In this document: piece after piece, positions 11,693-12,319 of the stretch
How positions within the stretch are numbered: the stretch's first letter is position 1
Layout: every line of letters starts with the position of its first letter
Source: Paracoccaceae bacterium
GTDB lineage: Bacteria > Pseudomonadota > Alphaproteobacteria > Rhodobacterales > Rhodobacteraceae
Assembly (NCBI GenBank): GCA_007128995.1
Contig: SKWJ01000164.1
Coordinates: 1 to 12,319 of the forward strand
Direction of reading: 5' to 3'
Length of the DNA stretch: 12,319 nt
Notes under the pieces: model-generated
The model's input: the letters and a program-made list of their open reading frames with translations, nothing else
The model's database searches: none
Told to the model about the DNA's origin: nothing
Translations under genes and position numbers: made by a program

Positions 11693-11992
11693 ATGCTGGT
11701 TCTGATCACCTATGATGTGAAAACACATAGCGCGGCGGGGCGCCGCCGTCTGCGAAGGATAGCCCAAGCCTGTTTGGATTTCGGTCAGCGCGTGCAATAT
11801 TCGGTTTTCGAATGTGATGTTGACCCCGCGACGTGGACTGCATTGCGCGCACGTCTGCTTTCCGAATATGATGAAGTCGAAGATAGTCTGAGATTCTATA
11901 GCCTTGGGGCGAACTGGAAGCGCCGTGTTGAGCATCATGGCACGAAACCAGCCACGGATTTTGACGGGGCATTGATTATCGGACTTACCTAG
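11693..11992 (+). CDS. cas2: Cas2, adaptation-complex subunit
   Basis: A 99-residue ferredoxin-fold protein that forms the central dimer of the Cas1-Cas2 integration complex. The first strand LVLITYDV with D8 is diagnostic, followed by [27 protein letters not shown] and the [17 protein letters not shown] segment. The ATG lies 2 bases after the cas1 stop, with GGAG (11683-11686) 6 bases ahead. It is the last gene of the operon, and its stop codon lies within the palindrome-like CTAGCGCG. The leader and array follow directly. Confidence 0.96.
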   Translation: MLVLITYDVKTHSAAGRRRLRRIAQACLDFGQRVQYSVFECDVDPATWTALRARLLSEYDEVEDSLRFYSLGANWKRRVEHHGTKPATDFDGALIIGLT

Positions 11993-12178
11993 CGCGCTTT
12001 GGTGCGAACCCCAAGCAGACATTAGATCTCCATCATATTCGCAGATCCTTCAGGCTTTTGAAATCGTGAATGACTTTTTGCTCAGGCGCCGTTATGGTCC
12101 GCAGATCGTGGTGGCTCTATGCCGGTTCGCAAAATAAAGAAGTTTTGCCTAAATAACATAGTCTGTTAGTGAGCTAGA
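11993..12178 (+). promoter_or_regulatory. CRISPR leader
   Basis: These 186 bases between cas2 and the first repeat have no gene and become AT-rich toward the array (12131-12160). The orientation of the repeats and the neighbouring cas2 make this the leader, expected to hold the array promoter and the signals for leader-end spacer insertion. TTCGCA (12126-12131) and TAAATA (12150-12155) are separated by 18 bases and could be a weak -35/-10 pair. CGCAGATC occurs at 12040-12047 and again at 12100-12107, exactly 60 bp apart. Confidence 0.7.
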
Positions 12179-12319
12179 GTCGCCCCCCATGCGGGGGCGT
12201 GGATTGAAACTCGTTAGCCTCGACCATATCCCTGCCAAGGTCTTGTCGCCCCCCATGCGGGGGCGTGGATTGAAACCCAGCGCCGGATTGAAACGTCAAC
12301 GTAGACGGGGGTCGCCCCC
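12179..12319 (+). CRISPR. Type I-C CRISPR array, leader end, cut by window edge
   Basis: Two identical 32-base repeats lie at 12179-12210 and 12245-12276, and the first nine bases of a third at 12311-12319. Each starts GTCGCCCCCCATGCGGGGG and ends GGATTGAAAC. The CGCCCCC/GGGGGCG arms around the short central loop form the hairpin cut by Cas5c. Spacers 1 (12211-12244) and 2 (12277-12310) are both 34 bases, typical for I-C. Spacer 2 contains an internal copy of the repeat's last ten bases at 12285-12294. The array continues beyond the window, so its size is unknown. These spacers should be the most recent acquisitions. Confidence 0.97.

Noticed and set aside
12211..12310. Self-targeting by spacer 1 or 2 of sequence in this window
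   Set aside because: I saw no matching stretch apart from the repeat-end copy in spacer 2, though reading by eye cannot replace an alignment search.

Overview
The window looks like part of an integrated genomic island in a GC-rich alphaproteobacterium, most likely of the Rhodobacterales (Rhodobacter/roseobacter type). This placement is an inference from the codon style, the tRNA-Thr/P4-integrase junction, the paired excisionase and helix-turn-helix genes, and the CRISPR repeat type. No ribosomal marker is present to confirm it.

Left part (1-4353). A complete tRNA-Thr(CGT) gene at 133-208 is followed at once by a full-length P4-type tyrosine integrase (373-1575). This is the usual junction of an island inserted into the 3' end of a tRNA gene. 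Behind it come a 312-residue protein of unknown function, a small AlpA-type excisionase/regulator, a small protein with an N-terminal helix-turn-helix and a C-terminal four-cysteine putative zinc site, and a second, unrelated tyrosine recombinase (3334-4353). All are on the + strand. The stretch between the tRNA and the integrase is rich in inverted repeats, including two mutually exclusive hairpins just before the integrase start.

Right part (4567-12319). A compact type I-C CRISPR-Cas operon has the order cas3-cas5c-cas8c(with internal cas11c)-cas7c-cas4-cas1-cas2, then a leader of about 186 bp and the first two complete repeat-spacer units of an array that continues past the window. Cas5c, Cas8c, Cas7 and the internally translated Cas11c would form the Cascade interference complex. 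Cas5c would also cut the precursor crRNA. Cas4-Cas1-Cas2 would acquire spacers. Cas3 would nick and unwind the target DNA.

The main oddities are: (1) cas3 carries a single in-frame amber codon at 6043-6045, just ahead of helicase motifs V and VI, so DNA destruction is probably lost while adaptation and target binding look intact; (2) spacer 2 contains a 10-base copy of the 3' end of its own repeat, meaning most of the crRNA 5' handle lies inside a spacer; (3) cas8c has a strong internal Shine-Dalgarno and GTG start for Cas11c; (4) many of the cas genes use GTG or TTG starts; (5) two different tyrosine recombinases with two different small DNA-binding partners lie between the tRNA and the cas operon.
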